DNA of 44,291 nt. It comes from Sulfurimonas sp. (GTDB lineage: Bacteria; Campylobacterota; Campylobacteria; Campylobacterales; Sulfurimonadaceae). This document shows positions 36,864-44,291 of this stretch, in pieces. The DNA is taken from contig NZ_JAHYJB010000013.1 of NCBI RefSeq assembly GCF_019429335.1, positions 1 through 44,291 on the forward strand, given 5' to 3'. The notes under the pieces were generated by a model. It was not told the origin of the DNA and searched no databases. It was given only the letters and a program-made list of their open reading frames with translations. A program made the translations under genes and the position numbers. The stretch's first letter is position 1, and the number at the start of each line of letters is the position of its first letter.

Positions 36864-37706
36864 CTAACAGATATTTTTGTACATCTCTGGACGTCTGTCT
36901 CTTATAAGTCCCCAGTAGTCTCTCTGTTTTTGGTTCTCATCTATGTCAAACTCGGCGTAGATTATCTCCTCTTTATCTCTTGAGGCTTCGGCAATTTTTG
37001 CACCAGTATAGTCTGTTATGAAAGATGAACCGTAGAAATTCAGACTGCATGCAACGCCCTTTTCTTCACCGATACGATTTGCAACAACTACTGGAACGGT
37101 GTTTGTCGCAGCATGTCCCATCTGAACTCTCTGCCAGTGCTTTTTTGAGTCAAGATGGATTTCAGGTTCGCTTCCGATTGCAGTCGGATAGAATATAATC
37201 TCAGCGCCCATAAGCGTTAAAGCTCTTGCTGTCTCACAAAACCATTGGTCCCAGCAGATTCCGACACCAATTTTTGCATAAGCGGTATTATAGACCTTAA
37301 ATCCCGTATTACCAGGTTTAAAGTAGAACTTCTCCTCATATCCTGGGCCGTCTGGAATGTGCGTCTTACGGTAGTTATCCATAATAGTACCATTTGCATC
37401 TGCTACGACTAAAGAGTTAAAATAGCCCTCGTCGCTCTTCTCAAAATAGCTGATTAAAATAACTACATGCAACTCTTTCGCTAACGTGCTAAATCGCTCT
37501 ATTAGTTTGTTGCCTTCCCTTGGAGATGCCCATGAGAAGTACTTTTCATCCATATCTTTGCAGAAATAGTAACCCTCAAAAAGCTCCGGAAGCAGAATGA
37601 TTTTAGCACCGCCTTTTGCGGCTTCTCTAGTTAATCTCTCAGCCTTATCAACGTTTGAAGTTTTATCTTCACTCATCTGCATCTGAATTGCACTGACTTT
37701 GACCAT
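36864..37706 (-). CDS. aguB: N-carbamoylputrescine amidohydrolase
   Basis: This 280-residue nitrilase-fold enzyme has a complete catalytic triad: Glu41 in LLPELFEGYYFC, Lys114 in YRKTHIPDGPGYEEKFYF, and Cys151 in GVGICWDQWFCE. The segment HIPDGPGYEEKFYF is typical of the AguB group, which turns N-carbamoylputrescine into putrescine, carbon dioxide and ammonia. No agmatine deiminase gene lies nearby, so the partner must be elsewhere. It begins 13 nt after the CBS-domain gene with GGGA upstream. Its stop abuts the inverted-repeat element. Confidence 0.9.
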   Translation of the reverse strand: MVKVSAIQMQMSEDKTSNVDKAERLTREAAKGGAKIILLPELFEGYYFCKDMDEKYFSWASPREGNKLIERFSTLAKELHVVILISYFEKSDEGYFNSLVVADANGTIMDNYRKTHIPDGPGYEEKFYFKPGNTGFKVYNTAYAKIGVGICWDQWFCETARALTLMGAEIIFYPTAIGSEPEIHLDSKKHWQRVQMGHAATNTVPVVVANRIGEEKGVACSLNFYGSSFITDYTGAKIAEASRDKEEIIYAEFDIDENQKQRDYWGLIRDRRPEMYKNIC

Positions 37707-37719
37707 CTTCTTGTCCCGT

Positions 37720-38796
37720 TTAAGCGTTTTTAGCTTTTTCTATTTTTTTTCTCTCAAATCTCATCTTGTCTTGAAACTGCTTACTTCTGTCTTTTGCAAA
37801 AAGCTGCATATCTTCAATCTCGTCCATCTCATCAACAATCTCAACACCCAAAAGTGTCTCAATCGCATCTTCAAGCGTAACAACACCGACAGTTTGCCCA
37901 TAGTTGTCATAAACGATAAAGAGGTGCGTTTTGCGCTTTATAAATTGGTCTATCAGAGTAGGAACAGGGATGTTTTCTGAGACCATATGTACTTCGTGTG
38001 AAATACTCTCTAAAGTCATACTGTCATGATCTTCATTGCTCTCTTCAAGAATTCTTTGACTAAACACGATTCCAACAACGTCATCAAGCGTCTCTCTGTA
38101 AATAGGAATACGCGAATGAATATACATACGGTCATCTTCTACCGCTTCTTCAATGGTTGTTGAACTAGGCATTGCAAAAACAACGCTTCTTGGCGTCATA
38201 ATATCTTTTGCCTTTATATTTTTAAGCTTTAAGAGATTCTCTATAAGATCACTCTCTTTGCTAAGAATTGTTCCCTCTCTCTCGCCCATTGCAACGACTG
38301 CCATAATCTCATCGCGAGAAAAATTATTTTGATGTTTCTTGTTTCTTGATATATAATTTGTTAAAAATGATGAAACCCACGTAAAAGGCGCGCTTATTGT
38401 CATCATAACCGAGATAACGTACGCCGATGGCACCAAAAGTCTTTTCCAATAAATAGCACCTATTGTTTTAGGGATAATCTCTGAAAAGTACAAGATAAGA
38501 AGCGTTACGACAAAGGCAACGAGTGCTTGCCACTCCTCACCAAAGAGTATCTGTGCCTGAGCTCCTACGCCTGCCGCACCCATGGTGTGTGCAAATGTAT
38601 TTACAGTAAGTATAGAAGAGATAGGTTTATCAATATTTGATTTTAGCTTTTTTAGCCTATTTACTAAACTTTCATTGTGATTTTTGGACAAACTTTCAAT
38701 GTAAGAATTTGTACTTGATAGTAAAACCGCCTCAAGAATAGAACAGAGAAACGATATTAAAATTGCGATTGAGAGATAAGTTATCAATATCATCAT
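37720..38796 (-). CDS. DUF21/CNNM membrane protein with paired CBS domains
   Basis: This 358-residue protein has four hydrophobic segments (1-150) of the DUF21/CNNM type, then a CBS pair: IMTPRSVVFAMPSSTTIEEA and SRIPIYRETLDDVVGIVF, and later THLFIVYDNYGQTVGVVTLE. The C-terminal CorC/HlyC domain of longer relatives is absent; a charged helix ends the protein. Family members move or sense Mg2+ or Co2+. The ATG lies inside a small hairpin (38794-38811) whose other arm holds the AGG ribosome site, so translation may be controlled. Confidence 0.85.
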   Translation of the reverse strand: MMILITYLSIAILISFLCSILEAVLLSSTNSYIESLSKNHNESLVNRLKKLKSNIDKPISSILTVNTFAHTMGAAGVGAQAQILFGEEWQALVAFVVTLLILYFSEIIPKTIGAIYWKRLLVPSAYVISVMMTISAPFTWVSSFLTNYISRNKKHQNNFSRDEIMAVVAMGEREGTILSKESDLIENLLKLKNIKAKDIMTPRSVVFAMPSSTTIEEAVEDDRMYIHSRIPIYRETLDDVVGIVFSQRILEESNEDHDSMTLESISHEVHMVSENIPVPTLIDQFIKRKTHLFIVYDNYGQTVGVVTLEDAIETLLGVEIVDEMDEIEDMQLFAKDRSKQFQDKMRFERKKIEKAKNA

Positions 38797-38859
38797 AGGT
38801 TTATTCCTATGCGAACGAGGGTTGAACTACGCGAGGCCGGGTCGCTTTGGGTCATTATA
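38794..38859 (-). promoter_or_regulatory. Promoter and structured leader of the CBS/DUF21 gene
   Basis: A perfect -10 box TATAAT lies at 38854-38859 on the minus strand; transcription would start near 38847. The leader of about 50 nt is GC-rich, unlike its surroundings, and has a GCGA/TCGC pair. CATAGG (arm at 38806-38811 read on the minus strand) pairs with CCTATG (38794-38799), which contains the start codon. The rest of the gap to 38964 shows nothing else I can name. Confidence 0.5.
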
Positions 38860-38964
38860 AAATTCCTTTAAATTTTTTAGAGCTGAAAGTATATCATATT
38901 TAGGTTACTAAGACATCTCTTTGGAATATACAAGAAGAAAAGTAAAATAAAAATCACTTATACT

Positions 38965-39282
38965 TTAATAGTAAACCGCAAGCCAAACGCTCTCTTCTTC
39001 AGGCTTCGTCCAGGAGACTCTATGCTTTTTATGGGCAGGGATGTTTATATAATCTCCGGCTTTTAATCTGACCTCATTCCCATTTAAAAAAGAGATTATT
39101 GCCTCTCCTTGGAGTAAAATTACCCACTCGTTGCTTCTTTGGTCATACCACTCATCTTGCGGTGTGGTATGACCAAAAGAGACTATCCGCTCTATTTTTA
39201 CTCCATCTTTTGAGACAATCTTTTCAAATAACTCATCTTTTAGCGTTGATGGAATCAGCTCAAATATATTTGATTTTTTCAT
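38965..39282 (-). CDS. Small cupin protein
   Basis: This 105-residue single-domain cupin has QRSNEWVILLQGEAIISF with the first motif (its metal positions only partly kept) and AGDYINIPAHKKHRVSWT with two histidines of the second motif. Its role is unknown; such small cupins often bind a metal ion and a small ligand. Its ATG overlaps the stop of the MEMO1-family gene (ATGA), so it is translated after it and may serve the same pathway. Confidence 0.8.
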   Translation of the reverse strand: MKKSNIFELIPSTLKDELFEKIVSKDGVKIERIVSFGHTTPQDEWYDQRSNEWVILLQGEAIISFLNGNEVRLKAGDYINIPAHKKHRVSWTKPEEESVWLAVYY

Positions 39283-40064
39283 GAAAAATATGCGCTTGTA
39301 TAACCGACAACCCTGCTAGTGTCGTTGCTTGCATCAGCACTTGTCCTGTAGTCAAGTATGTGAGATGCGAGAGAGAGCTTTTTTGCACTTAGTATCATCG
39401 CCTCAACTCCAATATTTCCGCATGCCTCACATCCGCTGTGAAGCATTCCGACATCAAGTTTTTCAATAGATGTAAGGCAGATATTGTCAAGTCTATGTGC
39501 TTCACCGAGATTGTAAAAATGGCTCAAATCCGTACTGATTACAACTCCTGCGTCGGGCTGTTGTAAAACAAAATCGATTATCTCAGATACATAGTGCGCA
39601 TTTGCGTAGCTATAGACAAGCTCGAGTATACTGACATCCTCAATATAGTGTTTTAAAAAAGGGAACTGCACCTCGGTACTGTGCTCAAAGTGAGCCTCCT
39701 TAATACATGAGATGGAGAACTTATCCTTGAGTTTTAACGCCAAATCTTCTATAGCGCTAATTTTGCCAAACGGGGTGTCGTAACTGCTAAATTCGCAAAG
39801 GCTGATTCCATCAAAAGCTATTTTGTGAGATGGCCCAATTACTACGAATTTTTTAATTGAGCTTTTTTGCAAAACTCTATATGCGATGTTTGCCGTATAT
39901 CCTGAGTAGATATAACCCGCATGAGGAACTATAATAGCTCTCGTGTTCACCTCTGGCAGAGTAAAATTTTCATCATATATAGCGCTGAAATGCTCAAAAT
40001 ATCTCTCCAGCTCAACCGCCCTTCTTGGATAAAAAGTACCTGCAACACTCATATTTCGTTTCAT
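39279..40064 (-). CDS. MEMO1-family protein (AmmeMemoRadiSam system protein B)
   Basis: This 261-residue protein shows the MEMO1 signature: AIIVPHAGYIYSGYTANIAY, VVIGPSHKIAFDGIS, HFEHSTEVQFPFLKHY and VVISTDLSHFYNLGEAHRLD. These contain the conserved histidines of the dioxygenase-like metal site. In bacteria this family goes with AMMECR1 and a radical SAM protein in a conserved system of unknown chemistry. It lies 18 nt after the AMMECR1 gene. The radical SAM partner is not in the window. Confidence 0.92.
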   Translation of the reverse strand: MKRNMSVAGTFYPRRAVELERYFEHFSAIYDENFTLPEVNTRAIIVPHAGYIYSGYTANIAYRVLQKSSIKKFVVIGPSHKIAFDGISLCEFSSYDTPFGKISAIEDLALKLKDKFSISCIKEAHFEHSTEVQFPFLKHYIEDVSILELVYSYANAHYVSEIIDFVLQQPDAGVVISTDLSHFYNLGEAHRLDNICLTSIEKLDVGMLHSGCEACGNIGVEAMILSAKKLSLASHILDYRTSADASNDTSRVVGYTSAYFS

Positions 40065-40082
40065 AACTACACTCCTGGCCTG

Positions 40083-40670
40083 CTATTTTGTTTTTCGTTC
40101 CAACTCTAATATCTCATCAAACTTGCCCTTAACGGCTTCTACTCTGTATCTGTAGATAGTCGGATGCTGGGCATAAACTGAGGGATTTAAACCCGCCTTC
40201 ATGCTAAGATGCTCCAAAAACTCTCTTGGTGATGGAAGCTGTTCCCACACTTGAGGCAAAAATGTGCCCTGATTTCCCTCATGTTTTAAAATAAGTCCGT
40301 CAATATCAGGAACGACCTTTTTTAGCAAATCATCAAAATCTTCATACTCCAAAAGCGTTGGCTCGCTAAGAACTGAAACCTCAACGTAGATATGTGATAG
40401 CTCATTTTCATGCAGCTGATGAAATCTTGGGTCATGAAATGCGGCAGATACAGCATTTGCGACTATGTCACTCATAAGTGAGCGGTGTGCGACAATGGAG
40501 CCGATACAGCCTCGCAAATGTTCATCAAACTTTAGAGTCACAAATGACGCACCATCTTTTTTTAAAAAAGGGTAGCTCTCTAAGAGCTTGCTTTTATCGA
40601 AATCATACGAGCCGTTAAACTCTCTAAGTATAGAGCTTTTAGCAATTCTAAGCACAATAGTATCTAGCAT
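40083..40670 (-). CDS. AMMECR1-domain protein (AmmeMemoRadiSam system protein A)
   Basis: This protein of about 195 residues has the AMMECR1 core: FVTLKFDEHLRGCIGSI, with the family LRGCIG motif, AVSAAFHDPRFHQLHENEL, and LPQVWEQLPSPREFLEHLSM. The function is unknown, but the gene is fixed beside MEMO1 in many bacteria and archaea, where a single protein or adjacent genes occur. AAAAAAGGAG lies correctly before the ATG at 40670; a longer frame from 40706 has no such site. First gene of the AMMECR1-MEMO1-cupin unit. Confidence 0.92.
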   Translation of the reverse strand: MLDTIVLRIAKSSILREFNGSYDFDKSKLLESYPFLKKDGASFVTLKFDEHLRGCIGSIVAHRSLMSDIVANAVSAAFHDPRFHQLHENELSHIYVEVSVLSEPTLLEYEDFDDLLKKVVPDIDGLILKHEGNQGTFLPQVWEQLPSPREFLEHLSMKAGLNPSVYAQHPTIYRYRVEAVKGKFDEILELERKTK

Positions 40671-40744
40671 AGCGACTCCTTTTTTGGCAAACTCTAAATT
40701 GTACAACTTTGAGCTTTATAAAAAACTAAATCAAATCTTAAAGA

Positions 40745-41617
40745 CTATCCTACAATCTCTCTGAGCGCAGGTTCAAATTTATCATACTCAAAAACAAACC
40801 CGCTCTCTAAAAGCTTGCTAGGATAAACCTCTTTTGAATCAAGAACAACTCTTGAGCCCTCTCCAAAAATCAGCTTTATAACAAATGCAGGAACTCTAAA
40901 AAAAGTAGGTCTGTGTAAAACTTTGCCAAGAATATCTGTCTGCTCTTTATTTGAGAGCGGATAAGGAGATGTAAAATTTACCGAACCTGAGATATCTGGT
41001 GTTTTTGTGATAAACAAAATCGCTCTTAGCAGGTCGTCTATGTGTATCCATGAGACCATTTGCTCTCCGCTTCCAAGCTCTCCTCCGACTCCCATTTTAA
41101 ACGGAGGCACTATTTTATCCATAGCACCGCCCTCTTTGGAAAATACTACCCCGAATCTCATCTGCACGACTCTGACATCAAAAGCTTCTGCTTTTTTCGC
41201 CTCAGCTTCCCAATCCCTGCAGAGAGCTGATAAAAAATCATCTGCATAGTTTTTGGAGTTGTCATCATGTGCTATATTTGACTCATAGATTCCGACCGCC
41301 GAAGCGCTTAAAAAAAGTTTAGGTCTCTCTTTACAAACTCCAATAGCCTCAACCAGCTTTTTTGTGGTCTCTATTCGGCTTGAGTAGAGCGTTTTTTTAT
41401 AACTCTCGCTCCATGGAGCCAAAATAGTCGTGCCGCTAAGATTTATGAGAATATCGCATTTTTCTATCTGAGCAACCACTTCCTCTATGGATGTGTTGTC
41501 GCGAATCTTTACGCCGATAACATCATTATGCTGCGAAGTAAACAACTCTTCAAGTTTTGAGCCGACCAAGCCGCTCTTGCCGCAAATGGCAATTTTAAGC
41601 CTATTTCCTATCGCCAT
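40745..41617 (-). CDS. TIGR01777-family NAD-binding epimerase-like protein
   Basis: This 290-residue short-chain dehydrogenase-like protein has a Rossmann start (KIAICGKSGLVGSKLEELF), then DILINLSGTTILAPWSESYK, SASAVGIYE, MRFGVVFSKEGGAMDKIVPP and SWIHIDDLLRAI, all typical of the YfcH/TIGR01777 group. A C-terminal DUF1731-like stretch (GSRVVLDSKEVYPSKLLESG) follows. Substrate and role are unknown in the family. It stands alone between two intergenic gaps. Confidence 0.9.
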   Translation of the reverse strand: MAIGNRLKIAICGKSGLVGSKLEELFTSQHNDVIGVKIRDNTSIEEVVAQIEKCDILINLSGTTILAPWSESYKKTLYSSRIETTKKLVEAIGVCKERPKLFLSASAVGIYESNIAHDDNSKNYADDFLSALCRDWEAEAKKAEAFDVRVVQMRFGVVFSKEGGAMDKIVPPFKMGVGGELGSGEQMVSWIHIDDLLRAILFITKTPDISGSVNFTSPYPLSNKEQTDILGKVLHRPTFFRVPAFVIKLIFGEGSRVVLDSKEVYPSKLLESGFVFEYDKFEPALREIVG

Positions 41618-41690
41618 ATAAAACTCCTTGAGATTACATTCTGCTTCGATTATAGATTTATAATTATAAAAAAGCCCTTACTGCTATCTG

Positions 41691-41804
41691 ATGTTACACA
41701 CTAAAACGAACATGTCCGTTTTAGTGGCAGGGACAGATGTCCCTTGCAACCCACTAAAGCTACGAAAAAACTTTGTTTTTTCGAGAATGAAAAGTGTGTA
41801 ACAT
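41691..41804. repeat. Cloverleaf-like inverted-repeat element
   Basis: The ends ATGTTACACACT (41691-41702) and AGTGTGTAACAT (41793-41804) are exact reverse complements. Between them are three perfect hairpins: CACTAAAACG/CGTTTTAGTG (41699-41708 with 41717-41726), AGGGACA/TGTCCCT (41729-41735 with 41738-41744) and CGAAAAAAC/GTTTTTTCG (41763-41771 with 41775-41783). The first shares four bases with the terminal arm. It fills the 208-nt gap between the epimerase gene and the helicase end. It may be a MITE, an RNA or a strong terminator. Confidence 0.75.
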
Positions 41805-41825
41805 ACGTTAGTATATTTATAATTT

Positions 41826-44063
41826 CTATAACTCCAAAAGAACTGTATCTCTTGCAGTTGCTTCAAACTTCTTGCATCCACTCTCAAAAGCTCCGCTCTC
41901 GCCTATCAAGATGCACTTGTGTTTTGCTCTCGTAACGGCTGTATAGATGAGCTTTGTATTGTGCATAATGTAGTGTGAAAAACTCATGGGAATGACGACA
42001 ATGTCATACTCCATGCCTTGAACTTTATGAATAGTAAGCGCATAAGAGAGCATCAGATGAGACTTTAACTCCTCATACTCATAAACGACTACTACATCCT
42101 CGTTCGGATAGAATACGAACGCCTGTTCATCCTCATCTTCTATCTTAAAAAGAAGTCCGCTCATCCCGTTAAATATGCGTCTCTGTGCCGAATCTTCGCC
42201 GTTTTTATACCCCTCGCCGCTCCACGATGTCATATTTTCATTTTTAGTGTGAACAACCTTGTCCATAAGTCTGAACTCTACGCCGCCCTTTTTTACGCAC
42301 TTTTTAGGATTTGGGTTGAAGTAATCTTGCAAAACACTGTTTAAGTTGTTTACGCCAAGAGTTCCGCCCTTCATCGGGGTAATAACCTGAAAATAGTTTA
42401 GATACTCTTTAATCTGCTTATTATTCAGTCTATACCTTGCTTTTTCTATTGATTCTACGACCTTGTGGGCTATCTCGGCAACTATTTGCGCGGAGTTATT
42501 CTCTCTCATATCCTGCAACTCTTTTTGAGAGAGTTGGTTTTTCAAAACATAATAGTTCTGCATAGAAACATCCAAAAACTCAAAATCTTCATATATTTTT
42601 CTATACTCGGGAACATTACCTATTCGTATCTCATTTGCGATAACCGTTATGGCTTTGTCTTCACTCTGTCTGTAGATTTTTGTAAGCTTTACAATTGGTG
42701 CAAGCTCCAATGTCAAAACATCACTCAGTACATTTCCCGCACCTATGGGAGGCAGCTGCGCATCATCGCCTACGATAATCAAGACGGCATTTTTATCTAT
42801 TTTTGAAACCAGCCTTGCAAAGAGAGAGGAGTTTATCATGGAGGCTTCATCTATTAAAACAACCGAGTAAGAAAAATTGTCCCTGTCTTCAAACTTAACC
42901 AATAAACTCTGTATTGTTGCACTCTCATAACCGGTCGTATCTGCAATGCGCTGCGAAGCTATACCGCTAAGAGCACATGTCATTATCTCTTTTTTGTCAT
43001 ATTTTGTATTTAGCAAATCAAGTATGGTTCTGGACGTAGTACTCTTTCCCGTTCCGGCATAACCGACCAAAAAGAGTATAGACGCGCCCTCGTTTATCTT
43101 CTTTACCGCCTCTTTTTGTTGCTCTCCCAACTGAAGCTCTTTATCTTTTAAAAACTCATCCAAATCTTTCACAAAGCCGCCGTTGTCCAACTTTGCTCTT
43201 CTCTTAAACTCATCATATAAATACTTCTCCGCATCATAAAGACGAGCGGGAGAGACACGGTTGTTTTTCATAAGGACTACGCTTTGCTCTGCAACGCGCT
43301 CTATAAGCGTTGCTTCGTAAAGATGGTTTTTGTCGCTGAACATAAGCAGTTCATTCAGCTCTCTAAACAAAATCTCTTTTGCCACGCAGGAGTTGCCCTG
43401 CTGTTCGCAGTAGTTGAGCAGAACATAATCCATCGCCGAGCTTATGCGGTTTTCATCGTTTGGGCTCACTCCCATCTTAAGAGCTAGCTCATCGGCACGT
43501 TTGAAACCTATGGAGTTTATGGAGGTTAAGATGTAGGGGTTGTTTTTTATCTTTGCACAAGGCTCATCAACGTCGCGCATCGCAGTTGCAATGGTCGTAA
43601 GAAGTGCGGGAGATACGTCATAAGGAGTTAGAAATTCCCCTATCTCACGCATGGAGCGAAACTTTTTCCAGCTTGTTTGTATCTTTTTGAGACGTTTCTC
43701 TTTTATACCGCTAAATTCTAGCAATTGTTCTATATCGTTGTCTAAAACCTCGACAAGCCCCTCATTTCCGAAATGCTCTATAAGCTCAGCCGTCAGCTTC
43801 TTTGTAAACCCTTTTATGATTTTGTTCAGAAAGAAAAAAAGCTCATTTTGGTTCACTTTTATCTGCTCAAACTTAAAAGTTCTGCCATACTTCTTATGCT
43901 CTTCCCAGTGCCCTTTTAGTGTAATGGCACTATCTTTTAAGTGTGAGACCGCACTCTCATAGTATGAGCCGCTAACCTTCTCCCCGCTCTTTAAAACGGC
44001 GATAAAAAAAGCCTCTTCTTCAAAAAGGATTTTGTCTATTTGACCTATTATGGTTTCATTCAA
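41826..44063 (-). CDS. RecD2-like superfamily 1B DNA helicase
   Basis: This 745-residue helicase has helix-hairpin-helix-like segments before residue 200 (FSGIKEKRLKK and INSIGFKRADELALKMG), Walker A GYAGTGKST at 334-342, Walker B VLIDEAS at 402-408, motif III region VGDDAQLPPIGAG, then TIHKVQGMEYDIVV and YTAVTRAKHKCILIGE (motifs V and VI). This is the plan of RecD2, a 5'-3' helicase acting without RecBC in repair and mismatch processing. It is somewhat different from Deinococcus-type RecD2 in the N-terminal part, so the exact subgroup is open. Confidence 0.87.
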   Translation of the reverse strand: MNETIIGQIDKILFEEEAFFIAVLKSGEKVSGSYYESAVSHLKDSAITLKGHWEEHKKYGRTFKFEQIKVNQNELFFFLNKIIKGFTKKLTAELIEHFGNEGLVEVLDNDIEQLLEFSGIKEKRLKKIQTSWKKFRSMREIGEFLTPYDVSPALLTTIATAMRDVDEPCAKIKNNPYILTSINSIGFKRADELALKMGVSPNDENRISSAMDYVLLNYCEQQGNSCVAKEILFRELNELLMFSDKNHLYEATLIERVAEQSVVLMKNNRVSPARLYDAEKYLYDEFKRRAKLDNGGFVKDLDEFLKDKELQLGEQQKEAVKKINEGASILFLVGYAGTGKSTTSRTILDLLNTKYDKKEIMTCALSGIASQRIADTTGYESATIQSLLVKFEDRDNFSYSVVLIDEASMINSSLFARLVSKIDKNAVLIIVGDDAQLPPIGAGNVLSDVLTLELAPIVKLTKIYRQSEDKAITVIANEIRIGNVPEYRKIYEDFEFLDVSMQNYYVLKNQLSQKELQDMRENNSAQIVAEIAHKVVESIEKARYRLNNKQIKEYLNYFQVITPMKGGTLGVNNLNSVLQDYFNPNPKKCVKKGGVEFRLMDKVVHTKNENMTSWSGEGYKNGEDSAQRRIFNGMSGLLFKIEDEDEQAFVFYPNEDVVVVYEYEELKSHLMLSYALTIHKVQGMEYDIVVIPMSFSHYIMHNTKLIYTAVTRAKHKCILIGESGAFESGCKKFEATARDTVLLEL

Positions 44064-44143
44064 TGTTTAAGACCTATCTATTTTATATATTAATTGCTGA
44101 TATTTTTGCGAATGTATTATGCCTTTATATAACCTATTTATGG

Positions 44144-44165
44144 CTTTTGCATAAATAATGCAAGC
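44144..44165 (-). terminator. Hairpin after the partial right-edge gene
   Basis: TTGCAT (44147-44152) and ATGCAA (44158-44163) form a stem with a five-base loop, extended by GC at both sides with a bulge. It lies directly after the stop of the partial gene on the minus strand. There is no long U run, so it is a moderate candidate. The remaining gap down to the helicase ATG at 44063 is AT-rich and shows nothing else. Confidence 0.4.
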
Positions 44166-44291
44166 TCAACTTTCGCACATAAAACCAAGCTCTTTTTTGG
44201 TGTAAGCTCCGATAAGAGCGACAAGTTGGTGTAATTCTTTACTCATCTTGATATTATTGCTGATATTGGCTATGTTTGTAAGGATTTGCAA
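44166..44291 (-). CDS. C-terminal end of an unidentified protein (partial)
   Basis: An open frame of 41 codons enters from the right edge and ends in TGA at 44166-44168. It reads as a helical tail with NIKMSKELHQLVALIGAY and ends in a cysteine near the C-terminus (GFMCES). Ends with this look occur in some chemotaxis receptors, but the fragment is too short for a firm name. Confidence 0.4.
   Translation of the reverse strand: MQILTNIANISNNIKMSKELHQLVALIGAYTKKELGFMCES

Noticed and set aside
38811..38855. GC-rich stretch considered as a tRNA fragment
   Set aside because: GGTTGAACTAC resembles a T-arm piece, but no acceptor stem, anticodon arm or matching ends can be built.
1..44291. CRISPR array or Cas genes
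   Set aside because: No regularly spaced direct repeats and no Cas-like protein were seen.
1..44291. rRNA or tRNA genes
   Set aside because: No rRNA core sequence or convincing tRNA cloverleaf was recognised on either strand by eye.

Overview
The window looks like a chromosomal segment of a Campylobacterota (Epsilonproteobacteria) bacterium close to Sulfurimonas. The reasons are the low GC content, the arrangement pflA-nuoN-nuoM-nuoL found beside complex I in Campylobacter and Helicobacter, a complex I operon without standard NuoE and NuoF, a NavAb-like sodium channel, and a short CbiX. Names come from motif reading and remembered family features only; no database search was possible.

Layout. 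(1) 1-1283 is a decayed accessory corner. It holds an internally deleted fusion of an OLD-family ATPase with a UvrD-like helicase, probably a dead Gabija-like defence pair, and a twice-truncated ORF6N protein. (2) 1284-21590, all on the minus strand, is one long transcription unit: nuoA-B-C-D, a small NuoE substitute, a NuoF-tail/GltD-like flavoprotein, two NuoG paralogues, nuoH to nuoN, then pflA (flagellar stator scaffold) and a DksA-like regulator. Most junctions overlap or abut. (3) 21919-27802 is a small-gene region with several broken or edited genes. It contains a DUF6448 protein, a deaminase cut by a TGA stop, an outer-membrane protein out of frame at an A9 tract, a remnant of an AAA ATPase tail, a flavin-binding PPOX protein, a frameshifted AraC/alkyltransferase, glyA, a second deaminase and a cobalt chelatase. 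(4) 27881-36664 holds an AAA+ ATPase, a FadL-type porin, endonuclease IV, a lipoprotein, the sodium channel, a TM2 protein, a Y-family polymerase with an operator-like palindrome, a DUF234-type nuclease-like protein and a J-domain protein. (5) 36721-44291 holds aguB, a CBS/DUF21 membrane protein, a cupin-MEMO1-AMMECR1 cluster, a TIGR01777 epimerase, a RecD2-like helicase and the tail of an unidentified gene.

How the genes work together. Complex I here probably takes electrons through the flavoprotein and the two NuoG subunits rather than through the NADH-binding NuoE/NuoF pair, and pumps ions that can also drive the flagellar motor whose scaffold PflA lies at the operon end. Repair functions (endonuclease IV, alkyltransferase, Y-family polymerase, RecD2) are scattered over the right half.

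The most unusual items are the tandem NuoG plus GltD-like input module, two intergenic inverted-repeat elements (one a roughly 140-nt long hairpin, one a cloverleaf of about 114 nt), the A9 tract in a signal peptide, and a segmental duplication whose two copies have diverged. Several apparent frameshifts lie in homopolymers, so assembly error must be excluded first.
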